Below, piece after piece: positions 42,498 through 51,676 of a DNA stretch of 64,000 nucleotides; the first letter of the stretch is position 1, and each line of letters starts with the position of its first letter. Origin of the DNA: Streptomyces sp. TRM68416 (lineage in GTDB: Bacteria; Actinomycetota; Actinomycetes; Streptomycetales; Streptomycetaceae); contig NZ_JACVWU010000035.1 of NCBI RefSeq assembly GCF_014596915.1, positions 19,156-83,155 of the forward strand, given 5' to 3'. A model generated the notes under the pieces. That model was not told where the DNA came from. It worked only from the letters and a program-made list of their open reading frames with translations, and did not search any database. The position numbers and the translations under genes were made by a program.

Positions 42498-44023
42498 TGC
42501 TGGTTCCCCCCGCTCATCTGGTCACTGGCGCCCTGGACGGTGTCGTTGACGCCGTCCAGGACCTGGATACCGGCAGCGGCCACGCCCGCACCGGCGGTGG
42601 CCCGGCCCGGCGTAGCACCGCCCGCGGCCCCTGGGGTGGTGCCGCTCGTGCCAGCCCCGGACGGGGTACCGGCGGCCGCTGCCGCGTCGCCGCCCGGGGC
42701 GCCCTGGGCGCCGGTCTGCCCGGGCACGCGGGATCCGGCCGCGTTGCGGGCGGCCTGCGCCTGGGCGTCGCCCCGGCCGCCGTCCTGTCCGGCAGCTCCG
42801 TCGCCGCCCTGGCCCTGGCTGCGCATCTGCCGCTCGACGTAGCGGGAGTGGGTCACGGCGTCCGTCGGGCCGTCACCTCCGTCGCTGTCGGCCTCGCCGC
42901 CGTTGCTGTCCTTCTGCTTCTTCTTGCCGGCGAAGTAGCCCGCGGCTGCCGACAGTCCGCTGGCGGCTCCGCCTGTGCTCAGTCCCCCGCCGACCGCCGC
43001 CCCGAAGGGAGCGAAGATCTTGGTGAGCGGCCCCGGTGCCAGGATCGCCAGGATCAGCGTCGCGCAGCCGCGCAGCCATTCGGCCAGGGTCTTCGAGTGT
43101 CCGAACTCGGCGAACCCGGTGCAGATGATCACGGCCAGGATGGGCTTGTAGGCGATCACCACACACACAGCGGTGATCAGCTTGGGCGCCCACTGGCGGG
43201 TGGTGTCCCCGCCGGTCCGGCCGCCGCCGGCCACCGGCAGCAGCAGGCACAGGATGGGGATGGCGGACTGCCGCAGGAACACCAGGATCAGCTGGATGAA
43301 CCCGATCAGCAGCAGGACGCCGACGACGCAGGCCATCGTGATGGGGTTGGAGATCGAGGCGGGCACCAGGACGGCCACGATCGTCTCGTAGGCCTTCCCG
43401 TCGTCCTTGAACGTGGCGTTGACCAGCCCGGCCGTCATGGCGTCCCCGGCGGCCAGCAGCAGCGCGACCATGCCGACGCCGAGGGCCGAGAGGAACAGGT
43501 TCTCCACCCACCCCAGCGCCGCCCTGCCCAGGTGCTTGCTCTGGCCGGTCAGGGCCATCTTGCCCAGCTGCCACATCGCCCCGGCGGTGGCGATGACCAG
43601 CCCGAGCCAGGTGAGCATGCCTGCCAGCGTGGCGTCCCGCCCGAACAGGCCGGTGGCCTCCAGATCCAGCGACGGCCCCAGCAGGGCCACCGTCAGAACC
43701 TTCTTGATGATCCACCTGACCGCGTCGGCGGCCGACTCGACGATGTCGCCGAGGATGCTCTCCCAGACCGCCTTCCACGGCTCCTTCATCGACTTCTCGG
43801 CGGCGTCACCGATCTCCTGGCACAGATCCGAGCCGGTGATGCTGCCGCTGCCCCCGCCGGGTATGCCGGGCAGCACGTCCAGAATCGAGCTGGACCCCAC
43901 CCGGCATCCGATCTCGATCGGGTCGCCGGGACCGGGAAGCGCTGCCGCGGGGGCCGGTACGGACAGCGCCAGCCCGAGCACCGCCACCAGCGTGAGCAGC
44001 AGGGCGGCCAGCCGACGTCTCAC
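42494..44023 (-). CDS. VirB6/TrbL-like polytopic membrane protein
   Basis: 509 residues. A cleavable signal peptide (RRLAALLLTLVAVLGLALSV, then PAPAAA) precedes a periplasmic-type segment with two Cys and at least six membrane spans between residues 110 and 345. The cytoplasmic tail of 150 residues is rich in Gly, Ala, Asp and Gln and is probably disordered. The topology and the place between SCO6880 and the VirB8-like gene fit the inner channel component. Confidence 0.87.
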   Translation of the reverse strand: MRRRLAALLLTLVAVLGLALSVPAPAAALPGPGDPIEIGCRVGSSSILDVLPGIPGGGSGSITGSDLCQEIGDAAEKSMKEPWKAVWESILGDIVESAADAVRWIIKKVLTVALLGPSLDLEATGLFGRDATLAGMLTWLGLVIATAGAMWQLGKMALTGQSKHLGRAALGWVENLFLSALGVGMVALLLAAGDAMTAGLVNATFKDDGKAYETIVAVLVPASISNPITMACVVGVLLLIGFIQLILVFLRQSAIPILCLLLPVAGGGRTGGDTTRQWAPKLITAVCVVIAYKPILAVIICTGFAEFGHSKTLAEWLRGCATLILAILAPGPLTKIFAPFGAAVGGGLSTGGAASGLSAAAGYFAGKKKQKDSNGGEADSDGGDGPTDAVTHSRYVERQMRSQGQGGDGAAGQDGGRGDAQAQAARNAAGSRVPGQTGAQGAPGGDAAAAAGTPSGAGTSGTTPGAAGGATPGRATAGAGVAAAGIQVLDGVNDTVQGASDQMSGGNQQ

Positions 44024-44811
44024 GACGCCTCACGGATGGCGGTCCACCCTGCCCGGTTGAAGGCCTCGTCGCCCGGCGCGGCCATCTCCGGCTCCTCACC
44101 GGCCTTCTGCTGGCCCTCGGCCACCGCCGGTCCGGACAGCTTCCAGTCGCCGCCGGTCCATGCCGCACCGGACAGGGTGCGCGTGTACGAGCCGGACTCC
44201 TTCACCGTCTCGCCGCCCTTTTGCACCGTCCGGGTCAGCAGCCACACGCTGACCCGGTCGCCGGACTCGGCGATGACCTTGTAGCCCACCACGGTGGCGC
44301 GCATGTAGGCGCCGGCCGGCAGCGGCTCGCCGACCGGCACGCCCAGACTCTTGTGCAGCTGCTTGTCCGTCTGCACCGCACGCAGCTCGACGGTCTCGGC
44401 GGCCTCGTCGCTCTGGTCGGCCTCGGCGACGTAGGAGCGGTAGAGCCGCACCTGCTCGTCGACCGCGTCGCGCTCCGGCCCGATACGGACCGTGTTGGCG
44501 GCCGCCATCATCGCCACCGCGCCCTCGGTGCTCTTCGGGAACCCGACCGGGCTGCCGTGGTCGTCGGTGCGCTTCCCCCGCGGAAGCGCGGCCCACGAGT
44601 CCGGCTCGGTCCACTGCTCCGGCGGCGCGTACGTCGCCGACGGGCCCGGGGAGGCGGACGCGCTCGCGCTCGATCCGCCCTTGCCCGGCGCGTCCGTGTC
44701 CTCGTCGCCGCCGCCGAGCACCGCGACACCCGTGAGGGCGAGCAGGGCGGCGAGCGCAATGCCCGCGGCCCAGGTGCCCTTGGTGTTCCATGTCCCCCTG
44801 GTGCGTCCCAC
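44020..44811 (-). CDS. VirB8/TcpC-like conjugation protein
   Basis: 263 residues. One N-terminal membrane anchor (residues 14-32) and a Ser/Ala/Gly linker lead to an extracellular domain (about 70-230) with the alternating strand-helix pattern of the NTF2-like VirB8/TcpC fold (DRVSVWLLTRTVQKGGETVK). Start GTG 44811 has only a weak ribosome binding site; coupling to the upstream membrane protein is likely. Confidence 0.82.
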   Translation of the reverse strand: MGRTRGTWNTKGTWAAGIALAALLALTGVAVLGGGDEDTDAPGKGGSSASASASPGPSATYAPPEQWTEPDSWAALPRGKRTDDHGSPVGFPKSTEGAVAMMAAANTVRIGPERDAVDEQVRLYRSYVAEADQSDEAAETVELRAVQTDKQLHKSLGVPVGEPLPAGAYMRATVVGYKVIAESGDRVSVWLLTRTVQKGGETVKESGSYTRTLSGAAWTGGDWKLSGPAVAEGQQKAGEEPEMAAPGDEAFNRAGWTAIREAS

Positions 44812-44820
44812 GCCCGCCGC

Positions 44821-45099
44821 CTAGCCCGCGATGCCGTTGAGGATGGCGATGAGCGAGCTGGACAAGATCACTGCCGCGGCTCCCCCGCCCATCCACTTGA
44901 AGGGCTCACTGCCGTTGTTGTTCCGGCTCTTGTCGGAGACGGCGAGCTTGAACACGCCGAAGCCGACCCCGCCCACTCCGGCCAGGACGATCAGCCACAG
45001 CCCGTACCCGAAAATCTCGGCCACGGGGCCGTCCATCCCCGGGATGGGCGTGGGCTTCGCTCCCGGGATGAGCGCCGCAAGGTTCGCCATGGTGTTCAT
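44821..45099 (-). CDS. Small membrane protein, VirB2/pilin-like
   Basis: 92 residues with two hydrophobic helices (WLIVLAGVGGVGFGVFKLAV and GGGAAAVILSSSLIAILN) joined by a short polar loop rich in Asn/Lys. Size, topology and position in the operon match VirB2-like or TcpD-like components. The ATG overlaps the stop of the preceding gene. Confidence 0.78.
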   Translation of the reverse strand: MNTMANLAALIPGAKPTPIPGMDGPVAEIFGYGLWLIVLAGVGGVGFGVFKLAVSDKSRNNNGSEPFKWMGGGAAAVILSSSLIAILNGIAG

Positions 45100-45572
45100 T
45101 TCCCTTCGATCGTGCGCCGCAGCCTGGCGGCCGCGGCCTGGACGTCCTTGTATTCCAGGGCCTCGTCAGGGCCCTTAACGGCACGCAGCACCGGCAGGTA
45201 CGGCAGACGCGCGACACCGGCCAGGCGCCCCTCCAGGGCCCGGACCGTGAACCGGGCGTCCTGCACGGGACGCACGGGAGCATCGGACACCCACACCAGC
45301 CACGGCTTGGGCAGCGGCCCCCAGCGCAGCAGGGTCTCCTCCAGGCGCGTCACGCCGTACACCGTCGTATCGGTCACCAGCACCGGCACGGTCCCGTAGG
45401 GCAGAACCTCCCCCGGCGCCAGGACGCGGGCCTGCGTGCCGCCGGCGCCGTGGTCGAGCATGGCGGCAACCGTCGCCACTGCAATGCCGTTTCCGTCCAC
45501 GGGCATCAGCGCGTACCGGAGCACAACCGGTGTGCCGGTGCCCGGGGTTGTAATCACCGGTTGGGTGGTCAA
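45096..45572 (-). CDS. Hypothetical first protein of the conjugation operon
   Basis: 158 residues starting at TTG 45572, chosen because GGGGGAG lies eight bases upstream; upstream in-frame codons have no such site. Mixed alpha/beta protein (TPVVLRYALMPVDGNG, GTVPVLVTDTTVYGVTRLE) of a kind that regularly opens actinobacterial T4SS operons. No catalytic motif seen. Likely cytoplasmic. Confidence 0.72.
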   Translation of the reverse strand: MTTQPVITTPGTGTPVVLRYALMPVDGNGIAVATVAAMLDHGAGGTQARVLAPGEVLPYGTVPVLVTDTTVYGVTRLEETLLRWGPLPKPWLVWVSDAPVRPVQDARFTVRALEGRLAGVARLPYLPVLRAVKGPDEALEYKDVQAAAARLRRTIEGK

Positions 45573-46067
45573 GGCCGCAACTCCCCCTGTGTGCCTGTTG
45601 CTTAAGTCACGATATTGGGTTCTTGGGACCACTGAGGCTAGCGTGAACCCCTGTCAACACAGGGTGTTCTTTTCGCGCAGCCGGAGGTCAGGTCACCGAT
45701 GTCGCTCTACGGCAATGCGCGGCAATGCGGGCTTCGCCCACAAAGAAGTGGTTGTAGCAAGAAAGCAGCCCGCTCCCCCGGCCGGACCCCCGCCACCCGG
45801 CCCGCCGCCGCATCCGCACCCATCAGCCACACCCCGAACCGCCCACGGCCCTCAAAACGCCCTCAAATTCACCAAACGAAATGAACAGGGCGGCATTTCG
45901 CTGCGCGAAGCCCCCTCACGCCAGACCGTCACCGACCCTACGCGAACCGTGATCTCGGGCACGGACCGGGCCCACCCAATGGAGGCGCACACACCGAACA
46001 GCTCGTGATCTAGTACGGCAACACGACTGGCACAACAGCAAAGAGAGAACACACGGGGGGAAAGCGC
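45573..46067. other. Divergent intergenic region, T4SS operon and hydrolase gene
   Basis: About 495 bases of slightly lower GC. The T4SS promoter should lie here; a TTGACA on the minus strand (45652-45657) has no well-spaced -10 partner that I can see. A short tandem repeat CGGCAATGCG occurs at about 45710-45730. A 61-codon open frame at 45699 on the plus strand has atypical composition and is not called. GGGGGGAAAG before 46068 serves the hydrolase gene. Confidence 0.45.
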
Positions 46068-47111
46068 GTGAAGGTGCTCGCTGGAGCTGCCGCCGCGACG
46101 ATAGGACTCGTCCTGCTGGTGACGCTCGCCGTCATGGGCGTGGTGATCGCCGACGACAACGCCTCGGCCGACGAAGCGACCGACGGGGGCAAAGGCCTGC
46201 AAGGCGTCCCCGCCGAGTACCGCGGATGGATCCTCAAGGCAGACCGGGCCTGCACCGAGCCCGCCATGACGCCGTCCCTGCTGGCCGCACAGCTCTACCA
46301 GGAGAGCAGATTCCAGCCCACGGCCGAAAGCCACGCCGGCGCGCAGGGACCGGCCCAGTTCATGCCCGGCACCTGGGCCACCTGGGGCCGGGACGACGAC
46401 GGCAACGGCGAAGCCTCCCCCTGGGACATCGGCGACGCCGTCATGGCACAGGGCCGCATGATGTGCTCCCTGCTCAAGCAGGCCAAGTCCTCCGGCTACA
46501 GCGGCGACATCCGCGCCCTGGCCCTGGCCGGATACAACGCCGGATGGGGCGCCGTCGAGCAGTACCAGGGCGTCCCGCCCTACGCCGAGACGCAGCACTA
46601 CGTAGAGATCATCCTCTCCACCATGCCGCGCTTCGAGGGCCCCGGCCTGCTGGAGGTCTCCGGGTCCGGCACCGGCGCGGACGCCCTGCGCAAGGCCGCC
46701 ACCCAGATCGGCACCCCCTACGCATGGGGCGGCGGCGGCCCCCAGGGCCCCTCCACCGGGTTCTGCGACGGCACCAACGGCTACCTGGGCGGCCGGTGCT
46801 CCGCATCCAGCACGGTCGGCTTCGACTGCTCCAGCCTCGTCCAGTACGCCTACTGGCCCAAGACGAAACTGCCGCGCACCGCGGCCGCGCAGTACGGCGC
46901 CACCTCCCACCGCCCCGTCTCCCGCAACGACCTCAAACCCGGCGACCTGCTTTTCTGGTCGCGCGGCGGAAGCGCCGCCATCTACCACGTCGCGATCTAC
47001 GCAGGCGACGGCAACGTCCTGCACGCACCGCGCACCGGCCGCACCGTGGAAGTCGCCCCCCTGACCTCGGCCATGCCACAGGGAGACTACGTCGGCGCCA
47101 CCCGCCCCTGA
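46068..47111 (+). CDS. Lytic transglycosylase / NlpC-P60 peptidoglycan hydrolase
   Basis: 347 residues. An N-terminal membrane anchor (residues 5-27) is followed by an SLT domain with catalytic Glu in LYQESRFQP, then the GPAQFMPGTWATWG and LALAGYNAGWGAV motifs. The C-terminal NlpC/P60 domain has catalytic Cys in GFDCSSLVQYAY and His in YHVAIYAG. This is the VirB1-type enzyme that opens the cell wall for the conjugation channel. GTG start. Confidence 0.92.
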   Translation: MKVLAGAAAATIGLVLLVTLAVMGVVIADDNASADEATDGGKGLQGVPAEYRGWILKADRACTEPAMTPSLLAAQLYQESRFQPTAESHAGAQGPAQFMPGTWATWGRDDDGNGEASPWDIGDAVMAQGRMMCSLLKQAKSSGYSGDIRALALAGYNAGWGAVEQYQGVPPYAETQHYVEIILSTMPRFEGPGLLEVSGSGTGADALRKAATQIGTPYAWGGGGPQGPSTGFCDGTNGYLGGRCSASSTVGFDCSSLVQYAYWPKTKLPRTAAAQYGATSHRPVSRNDLKPGDLLFWSRGGSAAIYHVAIYAGDGNVLHAPRTGRTVEVAPLTSAMPQGDYVGATRP

Positions 47112-47189
47112 ACGCAACGGAAGCGGCGTGCGGGGCCCTTGCCCCTGGAAGACTGAAGTCGACCGGTTCGGGCAGTGGAGAGAGGCACC

Positions 47190-47642
47190 GTGGGACTGAA
47201 GATCCGCATCCGCGCTCGCCGCAGGATGCTCACTCTGGAGGCTGGCAGGCTCTCGCCGCGCCCGCAATCCCCCGAGGGGGTAGCCCTTGCGCCGCACACT
47301 GCCGAACTGGCGGCCCTGCTGACGAGCGGCCTGGGCACCAGCGTGCGCCTCAGCCGCGTCGCGGCGCTCAGTGCCACAGCCGTTCATGTGGTCGACCGAG
47401 ACGGCGACGTGCTGTGCAACTACGGCATCGCGCCAAGGGACGAGGACGGACCGCCGTCGTGCCCCATCACGGTCGCCCTGGTCAAGGACGACCCGGATCA
47501 GCCCATCGACCTCTACCTCGAACCGGTGCCGGGCACGCCCGTCACGTACGAGGGCAATCTCGCCCTGTTCCCCGCCGAAGCCGCCGCTCGCCTGACGCGC
47601 CACTACGCGCCAGCACTGACAGCCCCGGCCAGCCGTCCCTGA
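47190..47642 (+). CDS. Hypothetical 150-aa protein
   Basis: Begins with a basic segment (LKIRIRARRRMLTLEAGRLS) followed by an alpha/beta domain (SATAVHVVDRDGDVLCNYGI, PITVALVKDDPD). GTG 47190 is preferred because GAGAGAGGCACC precedes it. It follows the hydrolase gene by 78 bases and may be co-transcribed. No family recognised. Confidence 0.65.
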   Translation: MGLKIRIRARRRMLTLEAGRLSPRPQSPEGVALAPHTAELAALLTSGLGTSVRLSRVAALSATAVHVVDRDGDVLCNYGIAPRDEDGPPSCPITVALVKDDPDQPIDLYLEPVPGTPVTYEGNLALFPAEAAARLTRHYAPALTAPASRP

Positions 47643-47732
47643 CCTCTCCGGCCGAGGGTCTTCAGAACCTATCTCTGCCCCTGGGACTGTTGGTGCAGAC
47701 CGATACCTTGGGGGCTCTTGAGGAGGCACCGA

Positions 47733-48224
47733 GTGAACATGGCTATTGCTCACGCACAGATCCGCGCTAATCCAGCCTTTCGCCGGCGGAGGAGCATCCG
47801 CCAGGTGCTGGCAGGTGCCATCCACCCCAACACCATCAGGGATGGCAGCACCACGGTTTACACGGTGCGACTCCCGGACGGCACGACGCGCCTGGGGCGC
47901 ATCCTGCAAGCGCATCAGCTCTGGACACAGGAGCGGGACCCGCACTCCATCCCTTTCCCAGTCGAGAACCCACTCCCGCTTCCCGGGCACCGAGTCGGCT
48001 ACCTCGCGCTCGTCCTTACCGCGCGGAATCCCAGTGCCGAAGATTGCGCTGCGCTTCGCGCCGAGCCGTGGCCTTCCACGCCTTCCACAGAGCACCCGGA
48101 CGCGTTCTGGGCCCGTCCCCTGCGGGCCCAGCGCGACATCGTGGATATCTGGTCGCAGGCCCTGTCCCAGCAGGGCGGCCGACTGCGACTATCCGTCGCA
48201 GACCCCCACCGTATTTGCGAGTAA
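47733..48224 (+). CDS. Hypothetical 163-aa protein
   Basis: Start GTG 47733 six bases after GGAGG; ATG 47739 is an alternative. Basic N-terminus (FRRRRSIRQVLAGAIHP), then a beta-rich part with TVYTVRLPDGTTRLGRIL and a helical C-terminus. GC content is lower than in its neighbours, which suggests a more recent arrival. Function unknown. Confidence 0.62.
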   Translation: MNMAIAHAQIRANPAFRRRRSIRQVLAGAIHPNTIRDGSTTVYTVRLPDGTTRLGRILQAHQLWTQERDPHSIPFPVENPLPLPGHRVGYLALVLTARNPSAEDCAALRAEPWPSTPSTEHPDAFWARPLRAQRDIVDIWSQALSQQGGRLRLSVADPHRICE

Positions 48225-48249
48225 GCCAGTCGCTGAGATCTCGAACCAA

Positions 48250-48267
48250 GCGCCCCCACCGGGGCGC
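48250..48267. terminator. Weak terminator
   Basis: GCGCCCC / GGGGCGC with a four-base loop after the plus-strand gene ending at 48224 and before the convergent secreted-protein gene. Confidence 0.55.
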
Positions 48268-48314
48268 ACGTACAAGATCAGCAAAGGTTCAAAGATGGGT
48301 TCTCAGCGCGGTCA

Positions 48315-48659
48315 TCAGACTCGCTTCAAACAAGTCTGCGGCACCTGGCCTCCGCGCACGATCTGCCACAGGTTTCCGCCACGGCCGCACTTGGTGTAGG
48401 CCGGTCCGCTCTCGGTACGCGCCACAGCGGCATAGCACGAGGTGACCACGTCCCCGCGGTACAGGTAGCGGACAACGCGGGAGTCGGGCCGGGCAACCAG
48501 CTGGTTCGCCGCGGGCTTGCGGACCGCGACCTTCTTCCACGTGACCTCCCACTTGGCGGTGCACGAAGCCGCCTTCGCAGCCTCTGGCACCGTCACGGCC
48601 TCGCCGACCAACGCGGCCGCCGCAACGGCCGGAACCAGGATCATCACCCATCGCTTCAT
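48315..48659 (-). CDS. Secreted SH3-like small protein
   Basis: 114 residues: signal peptide (MKRWVMILVPAVAAAALVGE, cleavage near AAKAAS) and a mature basic domain with four Cys (SCTAKW, TSCYAAV, YTKCGRG, QTCLKRV). The beta-rich sequence (RYLYRGDVVTSCYAAV) resembles bacterial SH3 domains found in exported Streptomyces proteins. Could act at the cell surface. The start has no strong ribosome binding site. Confidence 0.65.
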   Translation of the reverse strand: MKRWVMILVPAVAAAALVGEAVTVPEAAKAASCTAKWEVTWKKVAVRKPAANQLVARPDSRVVRYLYRGDVVTSCYAAVARTESGPAYTKCGRGGNLWQIVRGGQVPQTCLKRV

Positions 48660-48697
48660 GCCCCATGCAACCCCGGTCCCTTCCGCCCGGGCACGGC

Positions 48698-48725
48698 CGC
48701 CCGGCGACAACCACCCCGCCGGGCG
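48698..48725. terminator. Hairpin downstream of relaxase-associated gene
   Basis: CGCCCGGCG / CGCCGGGCG with a ten-base loop, 19 bases beyond the stop of the minus-strand gene at 48744. Confidence 0.55.
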
Positions 48726-48743
48726 ACCACACCTCCCAGGCGC

Positions 48744-49892
48744 CTACCGGGTCTTGCCCCGGGCCGAAGCAGGCCCGGCCTGCCGGTGCGGAGCCGCCGC
48801 CGACTCGGTAGGCGCCGCCGCCTTGGAAGCGGACGCCTTAGTAGGGCCCACGCTCGGCGACGTCGCCCGGGCCGCCGCCGTGCTCACCTTCGACCCCGGC
48901 CCCGCCGGCGTACCGACGGGCTTGCGCAGCGCGTCGTTGACGGCCTGGACCAGTCGCCGCCCCACCTGCGACTGCGGACCTTCCTGCCATGAGGTGTCCT
49001 TCGACAGCCGGGCAAGGTGCTCCGCGACCGGCTGCCCCTTGCTCTCCATGTCGGCCATCCGCGCGGCCACCAGCGGCCACTGACGCGCCGACATCAGCAG
49101 GTCCGCCTCCCGCTCCGCGCCGGGCATCGCCTCGCGCACCATGCGCGCGAACTTCTGGTTCTCCGAGGGCGAGATCGACAGTTGCCGAAGGGCCCGCTCC
49201 CGGTCCCCCAGGTCGAGATCCTTGGGGATGTCCAGGCCGACCGTCAGCGGCCCGTACGACAGCGTCGCGTCCCGGCTCGTGGTCGGCACCTCCGCCGCCG
49301 CGAGCACCTTGGCGACCGCCTGGTCGACGCCGACGCCCTCCTCGTGCGCGGCCGCGAGGATCGCCCGCACGTCGACTCCGCGCTCGTTCAGCGTCGCCAT
49401 CGTCCGGGCCATCTCCGGCCACGCCGGGGAGGACAGGATCGCCTCCCGTACCGGTCCCGCCGGAAGCGTCTCCCGCAGCGCCTTCGCCCACTCCTCGGTG
49501 CCCTCGCGCCTGACCTTCTCGGCGTTCGCCGCGACCTGATCCCGCACCGTCACGGTGATCTCGCCGACGCGCGGCAGCATCGTCTCCAGGTCGACCCCGG
49601 CCCGCTTAAGCGCCGTGAGCTGTTGGGCGAGCTGGGGCCAGTCGGCTCCCTCCAGCAACGCCGCGGCGATGTCATCCGGGAGGAACTTCTTGACCTCCTC
49701 TGAAGCCTCCGCCGCCGCCTTCTCAGCGTCCGGGAGTTCGTCCTCCTTCCCGGCCTTCTTCTGCTGCTGACGGCGCACCGCATCCGCGATGGCCATGACC
49801 AGACGGAACGCCATCACGGAGGTCTGCACCGCCTCGGCGGCGGCCTCCGCAAAGGCCTCCCCGGGCCGCTCCTCCGGCGTCGGCATCGTCAT
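48744..49892 (-). CDS. Relaxase-associated helical-repeat protein
   Basis: 382 residues, probably cytoplasmic. After an Ala/Glu-rich N-terminus it contains three spaced copies of a helical repeat of the form xLLxxxxWPxLxxxLxxLxxxGVD: ALLEGADWPQLAQQLTALKR, AILSSPAWPEMARTMATLNE and DLLMSARQWPLVAARMADME. The same unit appears once in the C-terminus of the adjacent relaxase. The C-terminal 80 residues are Ala/Pro/Ser-rich. It probably works with the relaxase, for example as a relaxosome or coupling adaptor. Confidence 0.75.
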   Translation of the reverse strand: MTMPTPEERPGEAFAEAAAEAVQTSVMAFRLVMAIADAVRRQQQKKAGKEDELPDAEKAAAEASEEVKKFLPDDIAAALLEGADWPQLAQQLTALKRAGVDLETMLPRVGEITVTVRDQVAANAEKVRREGTEEWAKALRETLPAGPVREAILSSPAWPEMARTMATLNERGVDVRAILAAAHEEGVGVDQAVAKVLAAAEVPTTSRDATLSYGPLTVGLDIPKDLDLGDRERALRQLSISPSENQKFARMVREAMPGAEREADLLMSARQWPLVAARMADMESKGQPVAEHLARLSKDTSWQEGPQSQVGRRLVQAVNDALRKPVGTPAGPGSKVSTAAARATSPSVGPTKASASKAAAPTESAAAPHRQAGPASARGKTR

Positions 49893-49906
49893 GTTCGCTC
49901 CCCTCG

Positions 49907-51676
49907 TTACCGGGCCCGTCGCGGGCCCTTGCGCTGCTCGTCACCCGGCGGCCGACGTGTCGGTCCGGGCGCCCCCGTCTTGCGCGGCCCACCGGTGCGG
50001 CCAGTGCCGCCCGTGGACGTCGGCGACGGGCTCTTGCCGGTGGCCGTCGCCGTCTCGCCGCGCTGACGACTCCACCCGTCCAGACGCCATGTAAGCACTT
50101 CGGCCACCGAGTCCGCTGAGGTCAACTCCCTTCGCGCGGCGACCGCGGCGAGGACCTCGACCGGGTCGTCCCCTGCCTTCTCGACTGCGGCCAGTCTGGT
50201 GCGGAGCGCAGGCCACGCCGGGTCCGCGAGCACCGCCCGCGCATGCTCGGGGACCGCCTCCTGGAGCACGCCCGCCATCGGCCTCTCCCCCGAAACTGCC
50301 GGAGTCCGGCGGACCCCCGAGGGGCGATTCGCCGTGCGCTTCGAGCGCGGCCGGAAGTCACGCGCCGCGCTCACGCCGGCGGTCACCTCGACCGCTTCGC
50401 GCAACAGTCGACCGGCCCGCCCGGAGGCCTCCGCCTGGGCACGGTGTTCCTGCGCCAGGTGCCAGCGACGGGAGGCCTCGATCGCGGTCACCAGGGCGAG
50501 CAGAAAGCCGAGCGCGGCGACCGTGTCACTGCGCCCGGCAGCCGCCGCCGACTGGGACAGCAACTGCGTCGACTCCCGGTAGAGGCTGCGCGCCTGCCCC
50601 TCCAGCGCACGGTCTCCCGGCACGCGCGAGGCACGCTCGAACTCGTACGCCGCGTCCCGCAACCGGTCGCGCACCATGCGCGGCGAGATCACCGCGGCGA
50701 TGACGATGAGGTCGCCGAGCGCGGCGACGTCCCCGGCCCCCTCGTGCAGTCCACCCGCACCGAGTTGGTCCGCGGCCGCGCGCACGCGCCGCTCCGCCTC
50801 CTGCCACATCTCCGCCGGCGCGACCGTCGGCACGGACACCGGCGTCGTCCAGCGTTCCCGCACGCGCGGCAGAGACAGATCGGAGGCAAGCCGGGCGCCG
50901 GGGAAGAACACCGCGCGCTGCCCGCCGTCGCGGTCGCCGGGCATCGCGACGGAGTACCCGGTGATGTTCCCGTCCGGGGCGACGCGCTTGTTCACCCGGA
51001 CTCCGGCGGCGGTGAGCCGGGCGAAGAAGTCGTCCTCGCTCGTGGCTGCGGCTGCGGCCTGGCGAACGGTCCGCTGGAGTGTCGCGCGTACCGGCTCCGA
51101 GAGTCCGCGCCGGGTCGCCTTCTCCTGCTCTCCGGTCTTCGGCCACTTCCGCGCGGTCTTGTCGCCGTGCTTCAACCGGCGCAGCCCAAACTCGACCTCG
51201 AAGTTCCGCGCGGCCGCGTGCATGTTCGGGATGTCCTGCCGCAGTCGCGGTTGCCGACCGTCTTGCCGGGCCTGCGTCGCGACGATGTGGATGTGGTCGT
51301 CCGCGTGCCGGATCGCGACCCACCGACAGCCCTGGTCGTCGCCGTGCTTGGCGATGCCGGCGGCGTGCATCATCTCGCGGGCAACCCGCGCCCATTCCTC
51401 GTCCGTCAGGAGCCGGTCCTCGGGCGCGTTGCGCACCGCGACGTGATAGACGTGCTTGGCCGGTCGCTTGCCGAGCAGGGCGTACACCGGGGCATCCAGG
51501 ATGAGCGCCAGGTCGGCGATCGTCATGTGCGGCGAGCGCGCCGGGTCCTCGACAAAGGGGTCGTCCCAGGAAGCGACCATGTGTGGGTTGGTGTGCTCGT
51601 CGCGCTTGCCCGGGCCGTACAGGTAGTCCAGCAGTCCCCATGTGTCCGTGCCGTCCCGCGCCTTCTTCGGCATCAT
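49907..51676 (-). CDS. MOBP-type relaxase
   Basis: 589 residues. The nuclease domain has candidate catalytic Tyr in GLLDYLYGPGK (Tyr18/20), a YHVAVRN strand at about 77-83, and the metal-binding three-His motif HADDHIH at 124-130. A long helical region (300-420) and a C-terminal helical-repeat unit (AVLADPAWPALRTRLAAVEK, then ADSVAEVLTWRLDGW) follow, and then a basic disordered tail. It nicks oriT and pilots the strand. The start overlaps the MobC stop. Confidence 0.92.
   Translation of the reverse strand: MMPKKARDGTDTWGLLDYLYGPGKRDEHTNPHMVASWDDPFVEDPARSPHMTIADLALILDAPVYALLGKRPAKHVYHVAVRNAPEDRLLTDEEWARVAREMMHAAGIAKHGDDQGCRWVAIRHADDHIHIVATQARQDGRQPRLRQDIPNMHAAARNFEVEFGLRRLKHGDKTARKWPKTGEQEKATRRGLSEPVRATLQRTVRQAAAAATSEDDFFARLTAAGVRVNKRVAPDGNITGYSVAMPGDRDGGQRAVFFPGARLASDLSLPRVRERWTTPVSVPTVAPAEMWQEAERRVRAAADQLGAGGLHEGAGDVAALGDLIVIAAVISPRMVRDRLRDAAYEFERASRVPGDRALEGQARSLYRESTQLLSQSAAAAGRSDTVAALGFLLALVTAIEASRRWHLAQEHRAQAEASGRAGRLLREAVEVTAGVSAARDFRPRSKRTANRPSGVRRTPAVSGERPMAGVLQEAVPEHARAVLADPAWPALRTRLAAVEKAGDDPVEVLAAVAARRELTSADSVAEVLTWRLDGWSRQRGETATATGKSPSPTSTGGTGRTGGPRKTGAPGPTRRPPGDEQRKGPRRAR

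Noticed and set aside
45699..45884. 61-codon open frame upstream of the lytic transglycosylase gene
   Set aside because: Composition (Ser/Arg/Pro/Lys) unlike the neighbouring proteins and no supporting context; probably intergenic.
45852..48095. 747-residue minus-strand frame over the hydrolase gene
   Set aside because: Antisense shadow of a gene with clear SLT and NlpC/P60 active-site motifs.
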